A DNA stretch of 64,000 nucleotides from Bradyrhizobium sp. AUGA SZCCT0176 (GCF_018130145.1 NZ_JAFCMB010000006.1:124001-188000); one strand, 5' to 3'; shown: positions 1-8,815, counted from the first letter of the stretch. The notes: generated by a model not told the origin, from the letters alone. Translations and numbers: made by a program.

Positions 1-199
1 CGGCGAGAACCTCGCAGTCCAGCACGCCGCCCCACTCGCCGCGCAGATTGAAATTGTGACCCACGACGGGCTTGAAGTCGTTCTTCATCAGCCACTCCTC
101 GATCAAATGCGGTTGCGTCAGCGCCCGCCAGATCTTTTCCGGCGGATGGGGGATTTCGCGTTCGACGATGACGGAGCGCGTTTCGGTCGCAGTGTTCAT
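1..199 (-). CDS. SRPBCC/AHSA1-family protein, N-terminal part
   Basis: The gene runs off the left edge, so only about 66 N-terminal residues are visible. They begin MNTATETRSVIVEREI and include PPEKIWRALTQPHLIEEWLM, the usual opening of the AHSA1/START-like (SRPBCC) fold, which forms a hydrophobic ligand pocket. Its ATG overlaps the TGA of the upstream ArsR gene (ATGA), so the two are probably translationally coupled. ArsR-SRPBCC pairs are common in alphaproteobacteria. The ligand is unknown, and the C-terminal half, which would show the pocket, is outside the window. Confidence 0.85.
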   Translation of the reverse strand, partial: MNTATETRSVIVEREIPHPPEKIWRALTQPHLIEEWLMKNDFKPVVGHNFNLRGEWGGVLDCEVLA

Positions 200-519
200 T
201 GGTCCATCCTTTTGAGGAGATCTTCGAGGTCGTCGAACCGGTTTTGCCAGAAGCCGGCCATCTGGCTGGTCCAGTCGATCAGCGGCGAAAGCGCGCCGAG
301 CTGCGCGCTGTAATGGGTCTGTCGTCCTTCATGGCGGTCGCGCACCAGCCCGGCCTGCTTCAGGACGCCGAGATGCTTCGAGACGGCCGGCTGCGAGACG
401 CCGGCGCGCGCCGTCAGGGCCCCGACCGTCTGCTCGCCGTCGCGGCACAGCCGCTCGAAGATCGCCCGCCGCGTTGGATCGGCGAGTGTTCGGAACAGCA
501 CATCATGAACATCAGGCAT
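196..519 (-). CDS. ArsR-family helix-turn-helix regulator
   Basis: This 107-residue protein is almost entirely one winged-helix domain. RTLADPTRRAIFERL (about 10-24) is the ArsR first-helix signature, and VSQPAVSKHLGVLKQAGLV (about 41-59) is the recognition helix and wing. No CxC metal-binding motif is visible, so it fits the SdpR-like, non-metal branch better than the arsenic sensors. The gene is coupled by an ATGA overlap to the SRPBCC gene that follows on the same strand, and it probably autoregulates the pair. No obvious Shine-Dalgarno sequence precedes the chosen ATG, so a slightly later start is possible. Confidence 0.88.
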   Translation of the reverse strand: MPDVHDVLFRTLADPTRRAIFERLCRDGEQTVGALTARAGVSQPAVSKHLGVLKQAGLVRDRHEGRQTHYSAQLGALSPLIDWTSQMAGFWQNRFDDLEDLLKRMDQ

Positions 520-768
520 GTGGGATCGATAACCCGGTGGCTATGGGTCGACGTATAACCATCGGGATATATGTTAGTCAAGCGGGGAATGAGGAGCGGC
601 TGAAAGATTGTGTCAGAAGCAGGTTCCGCGGCCAATATGAGCCAGTGAAGGTAGGTGGGCGTACCTGGGCAGGACGTGGGGCGGCCGAGAATTACCATAC
701 CCCGTTGGTTATGCATTCAGCGGGAGGGAGCAAGGGCGCCAGCGGCCCTCGCGAATTCGCGCCCGATG

Positions 769-800
769 ACAAGAGCCTGTCATCGGGCGCGTTCTCAATT
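769..800. repeat. Perfect 13-bp inverted repeat (hairpin)
   Basis: GCGCCCGATGACA (769-781) is mirrored by TGTCATCGGGCGC (788-800) around a 6-base loop. It sits just downstream of the minus-strand membrane gene ending at 811 and could stop its transcription, although no T-run follows. The same CGCCCGATGACAGGCT core occurs in the repeat near 60.6 kb, so it belongs to a dispersed family. The rest of 520-810 holds no gene I can support. Confidence 0.6.
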
Positions 801-810
801 CGCGTTCAGC

Positions 811-1209
811 TCAGGCGGTCACCTCGCCGCCGCTCTTGCGCAGTCCGATATATTGCAACTCGGCAAACACGCCGGTTGCAATCGCCTGCGCGACCACGAA
901 GAGGATGCCGAGCAGGTTCGGGCTGACTGCGCCCGAGAACAGCAGGGCGATGCTGCCCAGCGTCCACGCGGCGTTGCCCACGATCACCAGCAGCACCAGA
1001 GCCTTCAGCACCGATTGCCGTGTGCCGAGCCAGCCGACCAGCGCGGTGTAGGCGATGAGAAACAGCCCGCTCTCGCGCAGCAGGGCTTCCGGCAGATTGA
1101 GGAACGGCGCGAGCACGCCGGCGCCGAGCGTGAGGAGCACCGCCGCGACGCCGCTGAAGACGGCGTCGGCAAGCAGAGCGCGGCTCAGGAATGAAGACGG
1201 GTTGATCAT
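811..1209 (-). CDS. Four-helix integral membrane protein of unknown function
   Basis: The 132-residue product has four hydrophobic segments at roughly 8-33, 45-62, 66-90 and 94-115, with short loops, so it is an inner-membrane protein. The start is set by AAGGAGAGAACT directly before the ATG. It lies downstream of a 69-aa membrane-anchored ORF on the same strand, with a 40-bp gap, and the two look like a small operon. That operon is divergent from the XRE/MmyB regulator at 1560, which may control it; divergent pairing of MmyB-type regulators with their targets is common. I do not recognise the family. Confidence 0.75.
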   Translation of the reverse strand: MINPSSFLSRALLADAVFSGVAAVLLTLGAGVLAPFLNLPEALLRESGLFLIAYTALVGWLGTRQSVLKALVLLVIVGNAAWTLGSIALLFSGAVSPNLLGILFVVAQAIATGVFAELQYIGLRKSGGEVTA

Positions 1210-1249
1210 AGTTCTCTCCTTTTAGTTTTACGGGGTGGGTGGTTGGGGG

Positions 1250-1459
1250 TTAGCGGAACCAGGACTGGAACTGACGCCAGCGCCGCATCGGGGACAGCGC
1301 CTCGCCGATCCGGTTCTCGATCGTCTGCACCTGCGCCACCACGAAGACGCCGGTGTCGTGTATCAACGGTTCCGGCATGTTGAGGGAACGGGCCAGCGCC
1401 CAGACCGCCAGTCTGTGCAGGGCGCGAACAATGAGCAGAAACAGAGGAAGCATCAGCAT
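1250..1459 (-). CDS. Small membrane-anchored protein, 69 aa
   Basis: The peptide starts MLMLPLFLLIVRALHRLAVW, a hydrophobic N-terminal segment that is either an anchor or an uncleaved signal, followed by a soluble basic tail rich in Arg and Trp. AGGAG lies 7 bases before the ATG. It is the first gene of the minus-strand pair with the four-helix membrane protein and is divergent from the XRE regulator. No family was recognised. Two longer overlapping ORFs in other frames lack a ribosome binding site and were not used. Confidence 0.6.
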   Translation of the reverse strand: MLMLPLFLLIVRALHRLAVWALARSLNMPEPLIHDTGVFVVAQVQTIENRIGEALSPMRRWRQFQSWFR

Positions 1460-1559
1460 GGGTCATCTCCTGTGCTCACGAAGATGACCCCGTCCGCGAC
1501 CCAATTCGATTACGTCGGAGGTAATGGAAGCTGAGAAATTCGCATGGTAGGTTTCCACC

Positions 1560-2381
1560 ATGAACGCACATGCTTCCACGGCGCGAGCCGAACGTCCCCA
1601 GCCCGTCCATATCGGCGATCACCTGCGCGAATGGCGGCAGCGCCGTCATCTCAGCCAGCTCGATCTGGCCGGCGATGCCGAGATTTCGGCGCGTCATTTG
1701 AGTTTCGTCGAAACCGGCCGCGCCGCGCCGTCACGCGAGATGGTGCTCAAGCTGGCCGAACGCCTGGAGGTGCCCTTGCGCGAACGCAACGTCTTGCTGG
1801 TGGCGGCCGGCTTTGCTCCCGCCTTTCCGCAGCGCTCGCTGGACGATCCCGCGCTGAAAGCGGCGCGGACGGCGATCGACCTTGTCTTGAAGGCGCACGA
1901 GCCCAATCCGGCGCTGGCCTATGACCGGCACTGGAATCTGGTCACCGCGAACCGCATGGTGGCGCCGCTGCTCGAGGGCATTCCGGCGCGGCTGCTGGGC
2001 CAGCCCTTCAATATCCTGCGGCTGGCCTTTCATCCCGAAGCGCTGGCGCCGCGCACGGTCAACCTCGCCGAATGGAGCAGTCATCTCTTGGAACGGCTGC
2101 ACCGCCAATGCGAGGCGACCGCCGATCCCGAACTCCTAAAACTCTACGCGGAGCTGAAGGCCTATCCGATGCCGGCGCGATCCGGCCCGCTCTCGCCGGA
2201 CAATGTCGCGATTCCCTTCAAGTTTCGGCTGGGTGGCGAGGTGCTGAGCTTCATTTCGACCACGATGATTTTTGGTACGCCGGTCGACGTCACGCTGTCG
2301 GAACTGGCGCTGGAGACGTTTTTCCCGGCGGACGACCTGACCACGCGGCGGGTGCGGGAGATCGCGGCAGCGCTCACCTGA
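1560..2381 (+). CDS. XRE-family regulator with MmyB-like ligand domain
   Basis: This 273-residue regulator has an N-terminal Cro/CI-type helix-turn-helix (about 17-75; LSQLDLAGDAEISARHLSFV is the HTH core) and a C-terminal MmyB-like PAS-fold domain (about 105-265; YDRHWNLVTANRMVAPLLEG is a family hallmark). MmyB-type regulators are thought to sense small hydrophobic ligands. The gene is divergent from two small membrane proteins and is followed 52 bp later by a paralogue with the same domain order. The ligand and operator cannot be read from the sequence. Confidence 0.9.
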   Translation: MNAHASTARAERPQPVHIGDHLREWRQRRHLSQLDLAGDAEISARHLSFVETGRAAPSREMVLKLAERLEVPLRERNVLLVAAGFAPAFPQRSLDDPALKAARTAIDLVLKAHEPNPALAYDRHWNLVTANRMVAPLLEGIPARLLGQPFNILRLAFHPEALAPRTVNLAEWSSHLLERLHRQCEATADPELLKLYAELKAYPMPARSGPLSPDNVAIPFKFRLGGEVLSFISTTMIFGTPVDVTLSELALETFFPADDLTTRRVREIAAALT

Positions 2382-2433
2382 CCGCGACACCGCGGGCGTT
2401 TACAGGCGCGTCCGCCCTTCGCATAATCGCCGG

Positions 2434-3246
2434 ATGGACTCCCGCCAACATGCACGGCTGCCCGCCAATCCCGTCGGCGATCTCCTGCGCGGCTGGCGCA
2501 ACCGCCGGGCCATGAGCCAGGCCGATCTGGCGTTCGAGGCCGGCATTTCGATCAAGCATCTCAGCTACGTCGAAACCGGCAAGGCGGTAGCGAGCCGCGA
2601 GATCCTGCTGCAACTGGCCTCCGCGCTCGGCCTGTCGCTGCGCGACCGCAACGCGCTGCTGGAATCCGGCGGCTTTGCGCGGCAATATGGCGAGCGCGAT
2701 TTGTCCGCGCCCGAAGTCGCCGACGCCAAACGCGCCATCGACCTGCTGCTGCGCCGGCACGAACCGTTTCCCGCCATCGTCACCGACCGGCGCTGGAACG
2801 TGCTGCAGGCCAACGGCGCGGCGACGCGGCTGATGACGATGCTGCTCGGGGCCGAGCGCATGGCGCGTCCGCTCAATCACATGCGGATGTTTCTTTCACC
2901 CGACGAGTTGCGGCCCTATGTCGAAAACTGGCCGAAGGTCGCGTCCGCACTGCTGGTCCGCGCCCGCCACGAGGCGATGGCCGCGCCGCTCGATCTGGCG
3001 CTGCAATCGACCTGGCGCGAATTGTTGAAATTGCCCGACCTGCCGGTCGCGCAGTTCGACGAGCACGAAACTCCGAGCCCGCTATGCGAGGTGCGCTTGC
3101 GCAAGGGCGATGTGAGCATCGGCCTGATCGGTGCGGTGCTGACATTGGGCACGCCGCAAGACGTCACGCTTCAGGAATTGCGCGTGGAAATGTTCATGCC
3201 GGCGGATGCGGATTCGGAAGCTACGCTCACCGCGTTGGCGGCGTAG
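2434..3246 (+). CDS. Second XRE/MmyB-like regulator, tandem paralogue
   Basis: The 270-residue product repeats the architecture of the preceding gene: an XRE helix-turn-helix at about 15-70 (MSQADLAFEAGISIKHLSYV) and an MmyB-like domain with TDRRWNVLQANGAATRLM near 110-127. The two proteins are clearly related but diverged along their whole length, as expected of an old tandem duplication. The intergenic distance is 52 bp, so they may be co-transcribed. The stop is only 6 bp from the stop of the convergent MarR gene, leaving no room for separate terminators. Confidence 0.9.
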   Translation: MDSRQHARLPANPVGDLLRGWRNRRAMSQADLAFEAGISIKHLSYVETGKAVASREILLQLASALGLSLRDRNALLESGGFARQYGERDLSAPEVADAKRAIDLLLRRHEPFPAIVTDRRWNVLQANGAATRLMTMLLGAERMARPLNHMRMFLSPDELRPYVENWPKVASALLVRARHEAMAAPLDLALQSTWRELLKLPDLPVAQFDEHETPSPLCEVRLRKGDVSIGLIGAVLTLGTPQDVTLQELRVEMFMPADADSEATLTALAA

Positions 3247-3252
3247 CACTAG

Positions 3253-3690
3253 TCAATTCGCCTTCTCGATCAGGCTTTCCAGCAGGCGCTTCAGATCCGC
3301 CGTGGCCTTGTTGCCGTAATTCTCGGCGATGAAGGCTTCCTGGCTCAGCGCCAGCGAGTTCAGGCGCTGGGTCAGCGCCTTGCCGCGGTCGGAGGAGAAC
3401 ATCAGGACTTTGCGGCGGTCGTCGGCATCCTGAACGCGGTAGACCAGGGCATCCGACACCATCCGGTCGACCATCTTGGTCAGCGTCGGATGATTGAGCA
3501 GCACCGCTTCGGCAAGTTCACCCATAGAGTGGCCCTTCCCGTCCGACAACACCTTCAGGATGCGCCATTGCTCGACCGGCACGCCTTCCTTGCGAAAGCG
3601 CGCGTCGAGCTGGCGATTGATCTCCCGGTTGGCCTGCGCAAGCAGGTAGGCGAGATGCTCGGTGATGGGTTTACTGGGCGATTTGGCCAA
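3253..3690 (-). CDS. MarR-family transcriptional regulator
   Basis: This is a 145-residue winged-helix protein. The HTH and wing are at about 55-100 (MGELAEAVLLNHPTLTKMVD, then VYRVQDADDRRKVLMFSSD, the DDRRK wing motif). It is divergent from the amide operon, and a 12-bp perfect palindrome lies between them, so it most likely represses both itself and that operon until an amide or aromatic ligand appears; that role is inferred. The first usable start in frame is a TTG without a clear ribosome binding site, so the N-terminus is uncertain by several residues. Confidence 0.88.
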   Translation of the reverse strand: MAKSPSKPITEHLAYLLAQANREINRQLDARFRKEGVPVEQWRILKVLSDGKGHSMGELAEAVLLNHPTLTKMVDRMVSDALVYRVQDADDRRKVLMFSSDRGKALTQRLNSLALSQEAFIAENYGNKATADLKRLLESLIEKAN

Positions 3691-3762
3691 GGCTTTGAAC
3701 TGCGTAATGGAGTTTTGGATGAATATTTAGCGCTCTTGCTTGAACTCTATGCACGGGAATCG

Positions 3763-3774
3763 TTGAATATTCAA
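3763..3774. promoter_or_regulatory. Palindrome TTGAATATTCAA, candidate MarR operator
   Basis: TTGAATATTCAA is a perfect 12-bp palindrome in the 171-bp gap between the divergent MarR gene and the AmiC-like gene. A second, partial copy (TGAATATTTA) lies at about 3720-3729, nearer the MarR start. Short A/T-rich palindromes in divergent promoters are typical MarR-dimer sites. The assignment is positional; no promoter elements could be fixed with confidence. Confidence 0.5.
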
Positions 3775-3861
3775 TATTTTCCACTAGGATTTTTGTTGCC
3801 GATCACCTTGCCGATGGTAGTCTGATGGCGCCGGACTAAAAGAAGCTGAAAGGAGAGCGAA

Positions 3862-5040
3862 TTGCTCTCGCTGTCGCAATTACAAAAGTTCGGCGGGCCG
3901 CCGATGCCGCCGGAACTGCTGCTTAAGGGGTTGCCGGGGATAGGGACGGGCACCTCGGAGCCGGCGCTTGGCCCGTTTCGGGCGCGCCGCGACCGCAAGA
4001 AATTGCGGATTGCCAATTTCGTCGGACTGTCCGGCCCATCGGGCATCTGGGGCCCGGCCTCCATCAACAGTACGCTGCTGGGCATTTCCGAGATCAACCG
4101 CCGCGGCGGCATTCTCGGCCGCGAGATTGAAGTCGCGTTCCATGACACCGGCGGCGATATCGACGACGTGACGCGCACCGCTTCCGACATTGTCGCTTCC
4201 GAAGACGCCGATCTCATCATGGGCTCGCATATCAGCGCGGTCAGGGTGGCGCTGCGGAAAGTCGTCGCCGGACAGATTCCATACCTGTACACGCCGGTCT
4301 ATGAGGGCGGCGAGCGAACGCCTGGCGTGATGGCCATCGGCGAGACGCCGGGGGCGCAGTGGCGCCCGTCCATCGAGTGGCTCGCCAACACCAAACAGGC
4401 GGCCAACTGGTACCTGATCGGCAGCGACTATGTCTGGCCATGGCTGTCCCACAGGGCGATCAAGAAATACATCGCGGACGCCGGCGGGCGTGTCGTCGGC
4501 GAAGAGTTCGTGCCGATCGGCGAGCACAATCACAGTAACCAGCTCGCGCGGATCCGGGCCGCGAAGCCCGACGTGGTTCTGATCACGTTGATCGGCGCCG
4601 ACAGCGTCGTCTTCAACCGTACCTTTGGCGAGCAGGGGCTCGGCACACGCATGCTGCGTCTGGCCGGTGCGATGGACGAGACCGTGCTGCTTGGGATCGG
4701 CGCCGACAATACCGAAAACCTGTTCTGCGCATCCGGCTATTTCATCGACAAGGCCTCGCGCGAGAATGACGCTTTCCGCTGCCAGTACGAAACCTCGTTC
4801 GGTCGCCACGCGCCGCCGATCGGCTCGATCGCGCAGTCGAACTACGAAGGGTTGCGGTTTCTCGAGACGGTCGCGGCGCGCGCAGGATCGCTGGCGAGAA
4901 AGCCGCTGCTCTCGGCGGCTGCGAATGTGGACTATCAGGGCGCGCGAGGCACCGTCGGCATTCGCCGCGGCAGCGCCAGGATGCCGATCTATCTTGCAGC
5001 CGCCAATGGGTTGGACTTCAGGCTGATCAAACAGTTCTGA
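3862..5040 (+). CDS. AmiC-like amide-binding sensor protein
   Basis: The 392-residue product has the periplasmic-binding-protein fold of the Leu/amide class (about 46-380). WYLIGSDYVWPWLSHRAIKK and the following GGRVVGEEFVPIG correspond to the conserved region of Pseudomonas AmiC. The N-terminus has no signal peptide, Tat motif or lipobox, unlike the transporter-binding protein at 7595, so it is probably cytoplasmic, as AmiC is. The start is a TTG with AGGAG six bases before it. It heads an operon with an amidase and an ABC transporter. AmiC works by holding the antiterminator AmiR; no AmiR/ANTAR gene is in the window. A transporter-binding role cannot be excluded. Confidence 0.8.
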   Translation: MLSLSQLQKFGGPPMPPELLLKGLPGIGTGTSEPALGPFRARRDRKKLRIANFVGLSGPSGIWGPASINSTLLGISEINRRGGILGREIEVAFHDTGGDIDDVTRTASDIVASEDADLIMGSHISAVRVALRKVVAGQIPYLYTPVYEGGERTPGVMAIGETPGAQWRPSIEWLANTKQAANWYLIGSDYVWPWLSHRAIKKYIADAGGRVVGEEFVPIGEHNHSNQLARIRAAKPDVVLITLIGADSVVFNRTFGEQGLGTRMLRLAGAMDETVLLGIGADNTENLFCASGYFIDKASRENDAFRCQYETSFGRHAPPIGSIAQSNYEGLRFLETVAARAGSLARKPLLSAAANVDYQGARGTVGIRRGSARMPIYLAAANGLDFRLIKQF

Positions 5041-5184
5041 CCTCGAACGCGTAACGCTTCGCAAAAGGAGGTGTTGCAAAATAATCCTTGAAAAGGAAAA
5101 CATTTCCGTTTCTAGTGATGGGAGTGGGGTTGGGGCCCTTCGCAATTTCCTTCGCGAGCCGTCAAAGAAACAGGAGAATCCATC

Positions 5185-6699
5185 GTGACAGTAGCGCTTC
5201 CTACTCCCGACCAACTGCGCGCGGTTGCCGACCAATGCGGTCTGGCCTTGACCGATGAGGACGTCGCTTCCTTCCGTGGGTTGATGCAGGGCTCGGTCGA
5301 TGCCTACAACGCCGTGGGCGCAATGGCCGACGAAGTCCCGATCGTGAAGTACCCGCGGACCCCTGGCTATCGCCCGTCGCCGGAAGAAAATACGCGCAAC
5401 GCCTGGTACCGCAAATCGACCGTCAAGGGCGCCGCCAGCGGCAAGCTGAAGGGCAAGGTCGTGGCGCTGAAGGACAACATCATGCTGGCCGGCGTGCCCA
5501 TGATGAACGGCTCCGCGACGCTCGAAGGCTATGTGCCGGATTTCGACGCCACCATCGTCACGCGCATGCTCGATGCCGGCGCCGAGATTGCCGGCAAGGT
5601 GCATTGCGAATCGTTCTGCATCTCCGGCGGCAGTCATACCAATTCGACCGGTCCGGTGCATAACCCGCACAAGATGGGTTATTCCGCCGGCGGATCGTCG
5701 TCCGGCAGCGCGGTCGTGGTCGCGCTCGGCGAAGTCGATATGGCGATCGGCGGCGACCAGGGCGGATCGATCCGGATGCCGTCGTCCTTCAGCGGCACCT
5801 ACGGCATGAAGCCGACCTGGGGCCTCGTGCCCTATACCGGTATCATGCCGATCGAGATTTTCGTCGATCACACCGGGCCGATGACCGCCAATGTCGCCGA
5901 CAACGCGCTGTTGCTCGAAGTGATCGCCGGCGACGACGGCTACGACCCGCGGATCAAGTCGCCCAAGGTGGAGGATTACACCAAGGCGCTGGGCGCCGGT
6001 ATCAAGGGCATGAAGATCGCCATCGTCAAGGAAGGTTTTGAGCAGGCCGGCGCCGAAGCCGACGTCAACAGGAGCGTGATGGAAGCGGCGAAGCGGCTGG
6101 CGAGCCTCGGCGCGACAGTCGAACAGGTTTCAATCCCGATGCACATGGTGGCACCGGCGGTCTGGACGCCGATCGGCGCCGAAGGCATCGCCCAGACCAT
6201 GATGTTCGGCGACGGCTATGGTCTCAGCCGCTCGGATCTGTACTCGACGTCGCTGATGGATTTTCATCGCGGCTGGCGCGGGCAGGCGGACTCGCTCTCG
6301 GAAACCACAAAACTTTTTCTGATGCTTGGCGTCTACATCAACAATAATTTCGGGCCGCGCTACTACGGCAAATCCGTCAACATCTCGCGGCGTATCACCG
6401 CGGCCTATGACAAGGTGCTGGCGAATTACGATCTCCTGCTGATGCCGACCACGCCGATGAAGGCGACGCCGTTGCCTGCACCCGGGGCCTCCCGGGAGGA
6501 GGTGTGCCAGCGCGCCTTCGAGATGATCACCAACACCGCGCCGTTCGACATCACGCACCACCCGGCGATGTCGATACCTTGCGGCATGGTCGATGGCCTT
6601 CCGGTCGGGCTGATGCTGGTCGGCCGGCACTTCGATGAGATGACCATCTATCGCGCGGCGCACGCCTTCGAGCAGGCGGCAGACTGGAAGAAAATGTAA
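5185..6699 (+). CDS. Amidase-signature amidase
   Basis: This 504-residue enzyme hydrolyses carboxamides to the acid and ammonia. The Ser-cisSer-Lys triad is intact: Lys96 (VALKDNIM), cis-Ser171 in the GYSAGGSSSGSA glycine/serine box, and Ser195 in GDQGGSIRMPSSF. The numbering and the roughly 95-residue helical N-terminal extension match the nitrile-hydratase-associated Rhodococcus amidases as I remember them. The start is a GTG with AGGAG eight bases upstream. It lies 144 bp after the AmiC-like gene and 34 bp before the transporter permease, so uptake and hydrolysis of an amide as nitrogen source is the likely joint function. The exact substrate is unknown and no nitrile hydratase is nearby. 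Confidence 0.93.
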   Translation: MTVALPTPDQLRAVADQCGLALTDEDVASFRGLMQGSVDAYNAVGAMADEVPIVKYPRTPGYRPSPEENTRNAWYRKSTVKGAASGKLKGKVVALKDNIMLAGVPMMNGSATLEGYVPDFDATIVTRMLDAGAEIAGKVHCESFCISGGSHTNSTGPVHNPHKMGYSAGGSSSGSAVVVALGEVDMAIGGDQGGSIRMPSSFSGTYGMKPTWGLVPYTGIMPIEIFVDHTGPMTANVADNALLLEVIAGDDGYDPRIKSPKVEDYTKALGAGIKGMKIAIVKEGFEQAGAEADVNRSVMEAAKRLASLGATVEQVSIPMHMVAPAVWTPIGAEGIAQTMMFGDGYGLSRSDLYSTSLMDFHRGWRGQADSLSETTKLFLMLGVYINNNFGPRYYGKSVNISRRITAAYDKVLANYDLLLMPTTPMKATPLPAPGASREEVCQRAFEMITNTAPFDITHHPAMSIPCGMVDGLPVGLMLVGRHFDEMTIYRAAHAFEQAADWKKM

Positions 6700-6733
6700 G
6701 CAGCCGAACCTGCAAACGCTGCTTGGATGCCAA

Positions 6734-7591
6734 ATGGATAATCTGTTCGTCGCACTGTTCGAGATCCTGAGTTTCGGCGCGATCGTCGTTCTGGTCGTGC
6801 TGGGGCTCGGGATCATCGCCAGCATGATGGGCATCTTCAACTTCGCGCAGGGCGAGTTCGTCCTGCTCGGCGCCTACGTCACCTACATCGTGCACAGCGC
6901 GGGCGCGCCGGTCTGGATCGGCATGGTCGCCGCACCGTTTGCCGTCGGTGCACTGGGATTTGTGCTGGAGCGGAGCATCGTCCGGCGATTTTACGCGGCA
7001 CCGATCGTGGCGATGCTGGGCACCTACGCGCTCGGACTCATTATCCGCGAAATCGTCCGCGGCCTGATCGGCGGGCTCTATCTGTCGGTCCCGGAGCCGC
7101 TCGGCGGTTCGGTCAATATCGGGACCATGCACTTTTCGAGTTGGCGGCTGGTCATCATCCTGATCACGGCGCTGGTGATGATCGGCAGCTATCTGCTGCT
7201 GGCGCGCACCGCCTTCGGGTTGCGCATCCGGGCCTCGCTGGAAAACCCCGCGCTGGCCCGCGCCTCCGGCATTTCAACCAATGCGATCTATGGCGCCACC
7301 TTTGCGTTCGGCGCCGCGCTCGCAGGTCTTGCGGGCGCGCTGATCGTGCCGGTGTTCTCGCTGTTTGCCGATCTCGGCCTGCGCTTCCTGATCCAGGGGT
7401 TCGTCGCCGTCATGGTCGGCGGAGTCGGCTCGTTCGCGGGACCCGTCGCGGGCGCCGGCGTGATCGGCACGCTGGCCGCGGCACTGCCCTGGATCATTCC
7501 GCCCGTGATCGCCGACGTCCTCGTGTTCGTTCTCGCCATCATCTTCATCAAGTTTCGGCCGCAAGGCCTGATTTCAGGAAAAGGGGTCTAG
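6734..7591 (+). CDS. ABC transporter permease, LivH/UrtB type
   Basis: The 285-residue protein has eight or so hydrophobic segments and the BPD_transp_2 signature of branched-chain amino acid and urea permeases: MGIFNFAQGEFVLLGAYVTY near 33-52 and GIRASLENPALARASGI-type cytoplasmic loop near 165-180. It pairs with the LivM-like gene at 8923. Its stop is 3 bp before the start of the binding protein. Linkage to the amidase suggests an amide or urea-like substrate rather than leucine. The ribosome binding site is weak. Confidence 0.9.
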   Translation: MDNLFVALFEILSFGAIVVLVVLGLGIIASMMGIFNFAQGEFVLLGAYVTYIVHSAGAPVWIGMVAAPFAVGALGFVLERSIVRRFYAAPIVAMLGTYALGLIIREIVRGLIGGLYLSVPEPLGGSVNIGTMHFSSWRLVIILITALVMIGSYLLLARTAFGLRIRASLENPALARASGISTNAIYGATFAFGAALAGLAGALIVPVFSLFADLGLRFLIQGFVAVMVGGVGSFAGPVAGAGVIGTLAAALPWIIPPVIADVLVFVLAIIFIKFRPQGLISGKGV

Positions 7592-7594
7592 TCC

Positions 7595-8815
7595 ATGTCC
7601 AGCGATCGCAGCCATCTCAACCGCCGGCGGTTTCTTTCCAACTTCGCCTTTGCCAGCACCGCCATCGCCACCGGCGTCGGCAGTTGGGTCGTTCGTCCCG
7701 ATTGGGCGAACGCCGCGGCCGCCCCGATCAAGGTCGGCATCGCGACCGACTTGACCGGTCCGATCGGTTACGCCGGCAACGCGGATGCGAACGTCGCAAA
7801 AATGGTGATCAAGGAAATCAACGACTCCGGTGGATTGCTCGGCCGGCCACTGGAATTGTTCATCGAGGACACCGCCTCGAATGAATCGGTCGCGGTCGGC
7901 AACGTCCGAAAACTGATCCAGCGCGACAAGGTCGATCTGGTGCTGGGCGGCATCACCAGCTCGATGCGCAACGCTATCAAGGACGTCATCGTCGCCCGCG
8001 GCAAGACGCTCTACATCTACCCGCAGCTCTACGAGGGCAAGGAATGCACGCCCTATCTGTTCTGCACCGGCCCGACGCCGGCGCAGCAGTGCGACGAATT
8101 CATTCCCTGGCTGATCAAGAACGGCGGCAAGCGGTTCGCGCTGCCGAGCGCCAACTACGTCTGGCCGCACACGTTGAACGTCTATGCCCGCAAGGTGATC
8201 GAGGCCAATGGCGGCGAGGTGGTCTTCGAAGAATATTATCCGCTCGACCAGATCGACTTCAGCGCCACGGTGAACCGGGTCATCTCTAACAAAGTCGACG
8301 TGGTGTTCAACACCGTGATCCCGCCGGGCGTCGGGCCGTTTTTCAAGCAGCTGTACGAGGCGGGATTCCTCAAGAACGGCGGCCGGCTAAGTTGCGTCTA
8401 CTACGACGAGAACACGCTCAACATCAACCAGGCGGCCGAGATCGAAGGCCTTGCAAGCTGCCTCGACTATTTCAAGGCGCTCACACCGGAAGATCCGTTC
8501 AGCGCCAAGCTTCATGCGACCTACGAAAAGCAGTTTCCGGGCACCTTCCTGTTCGCCGCGGGCAGCGCCGCGACCGGGACCTATCGTGGCCTCAAACTGT
8601 GGGAGGCGGCGGTCAAGGAAGCCGGCAAGATCGATCGCGACGGGGTCGCGGCGGCACTGGACCATGCCAAGATCGCCGAAGGTCCCGGCGGACCCGCCGA
8701 AATGGTTCCCGGCAAGCGGCATTGCAAGATGAAGATGTACACGGCGGTTGCCAAGGGCGGCAATTATGAGATCGTCGCGCGCAGCGCCGGCCTCGTCGAT
8801 CCCAAGGAATGCTAA
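7595..8815 (+). CDS. Tat-exported substrate-binding protein, UrtA/amide type
   Basis: The 406-residue protein opens with a twin-arginine signal (NRRRFLSNFAF, residues 9-19) ending near ADWANAAAA-like residues about 45, then a type I binding fold starting IKVGIATDLTGPIGYAG. It is the periplasmic receptor for the LivHMGF-type transporter around it. Use of the Tat route means it folds before export, as for several UrtA-like proteins. It is a distant relative of the cytoplasmic AmiC-like protein at 3862, and the operon therefore holds one exported and one non-exported member of the same fold. Confidence 0.9.
   Translation: MSSDRSHLNRRRFLSNFAFASTAIATGVGSWVVRPDWANAAAAPIKVGIATDLTGPIGYAGNADANVAKMVIKEINDSGGLLGRPLELFIEDTASNESVAVGNVRKLIQRDKVDLVLGGITSSMRNAIKDVIVARGKTLYIYPQLYEGKECTPYLFCTGPTPAQQCDEFIPWLIKNGGKRFALPSANYVWPHTLNVYARKVIEANGGEVVFEEYYPLDQIDFSATVNRVISNKVDVVFNTVIPPGVGPFFKQLYEAGFLKNGGRLSCVYYDENTLNINQAAEIEGLASCLDYFKALTPEDPFSAKLHATYEKQFPGTFLFAAGSAATGTYRGLKLWEAAVKEAGKIDRDGVAAALDHAKIAEGPGGPAEMVPGKRHCKMKMYTAVAKGGNYEIVARSAGLVDPKEC

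Noticed and set aside
3880..5871. A 663-codon open frame antisense to the AmiC-like and amidase genes
   Set aside because: It is a shadow of GC-rich codon use in the real plus-strand genes: rich in His, Arg and Asp, no ribosome binding site and no domain.
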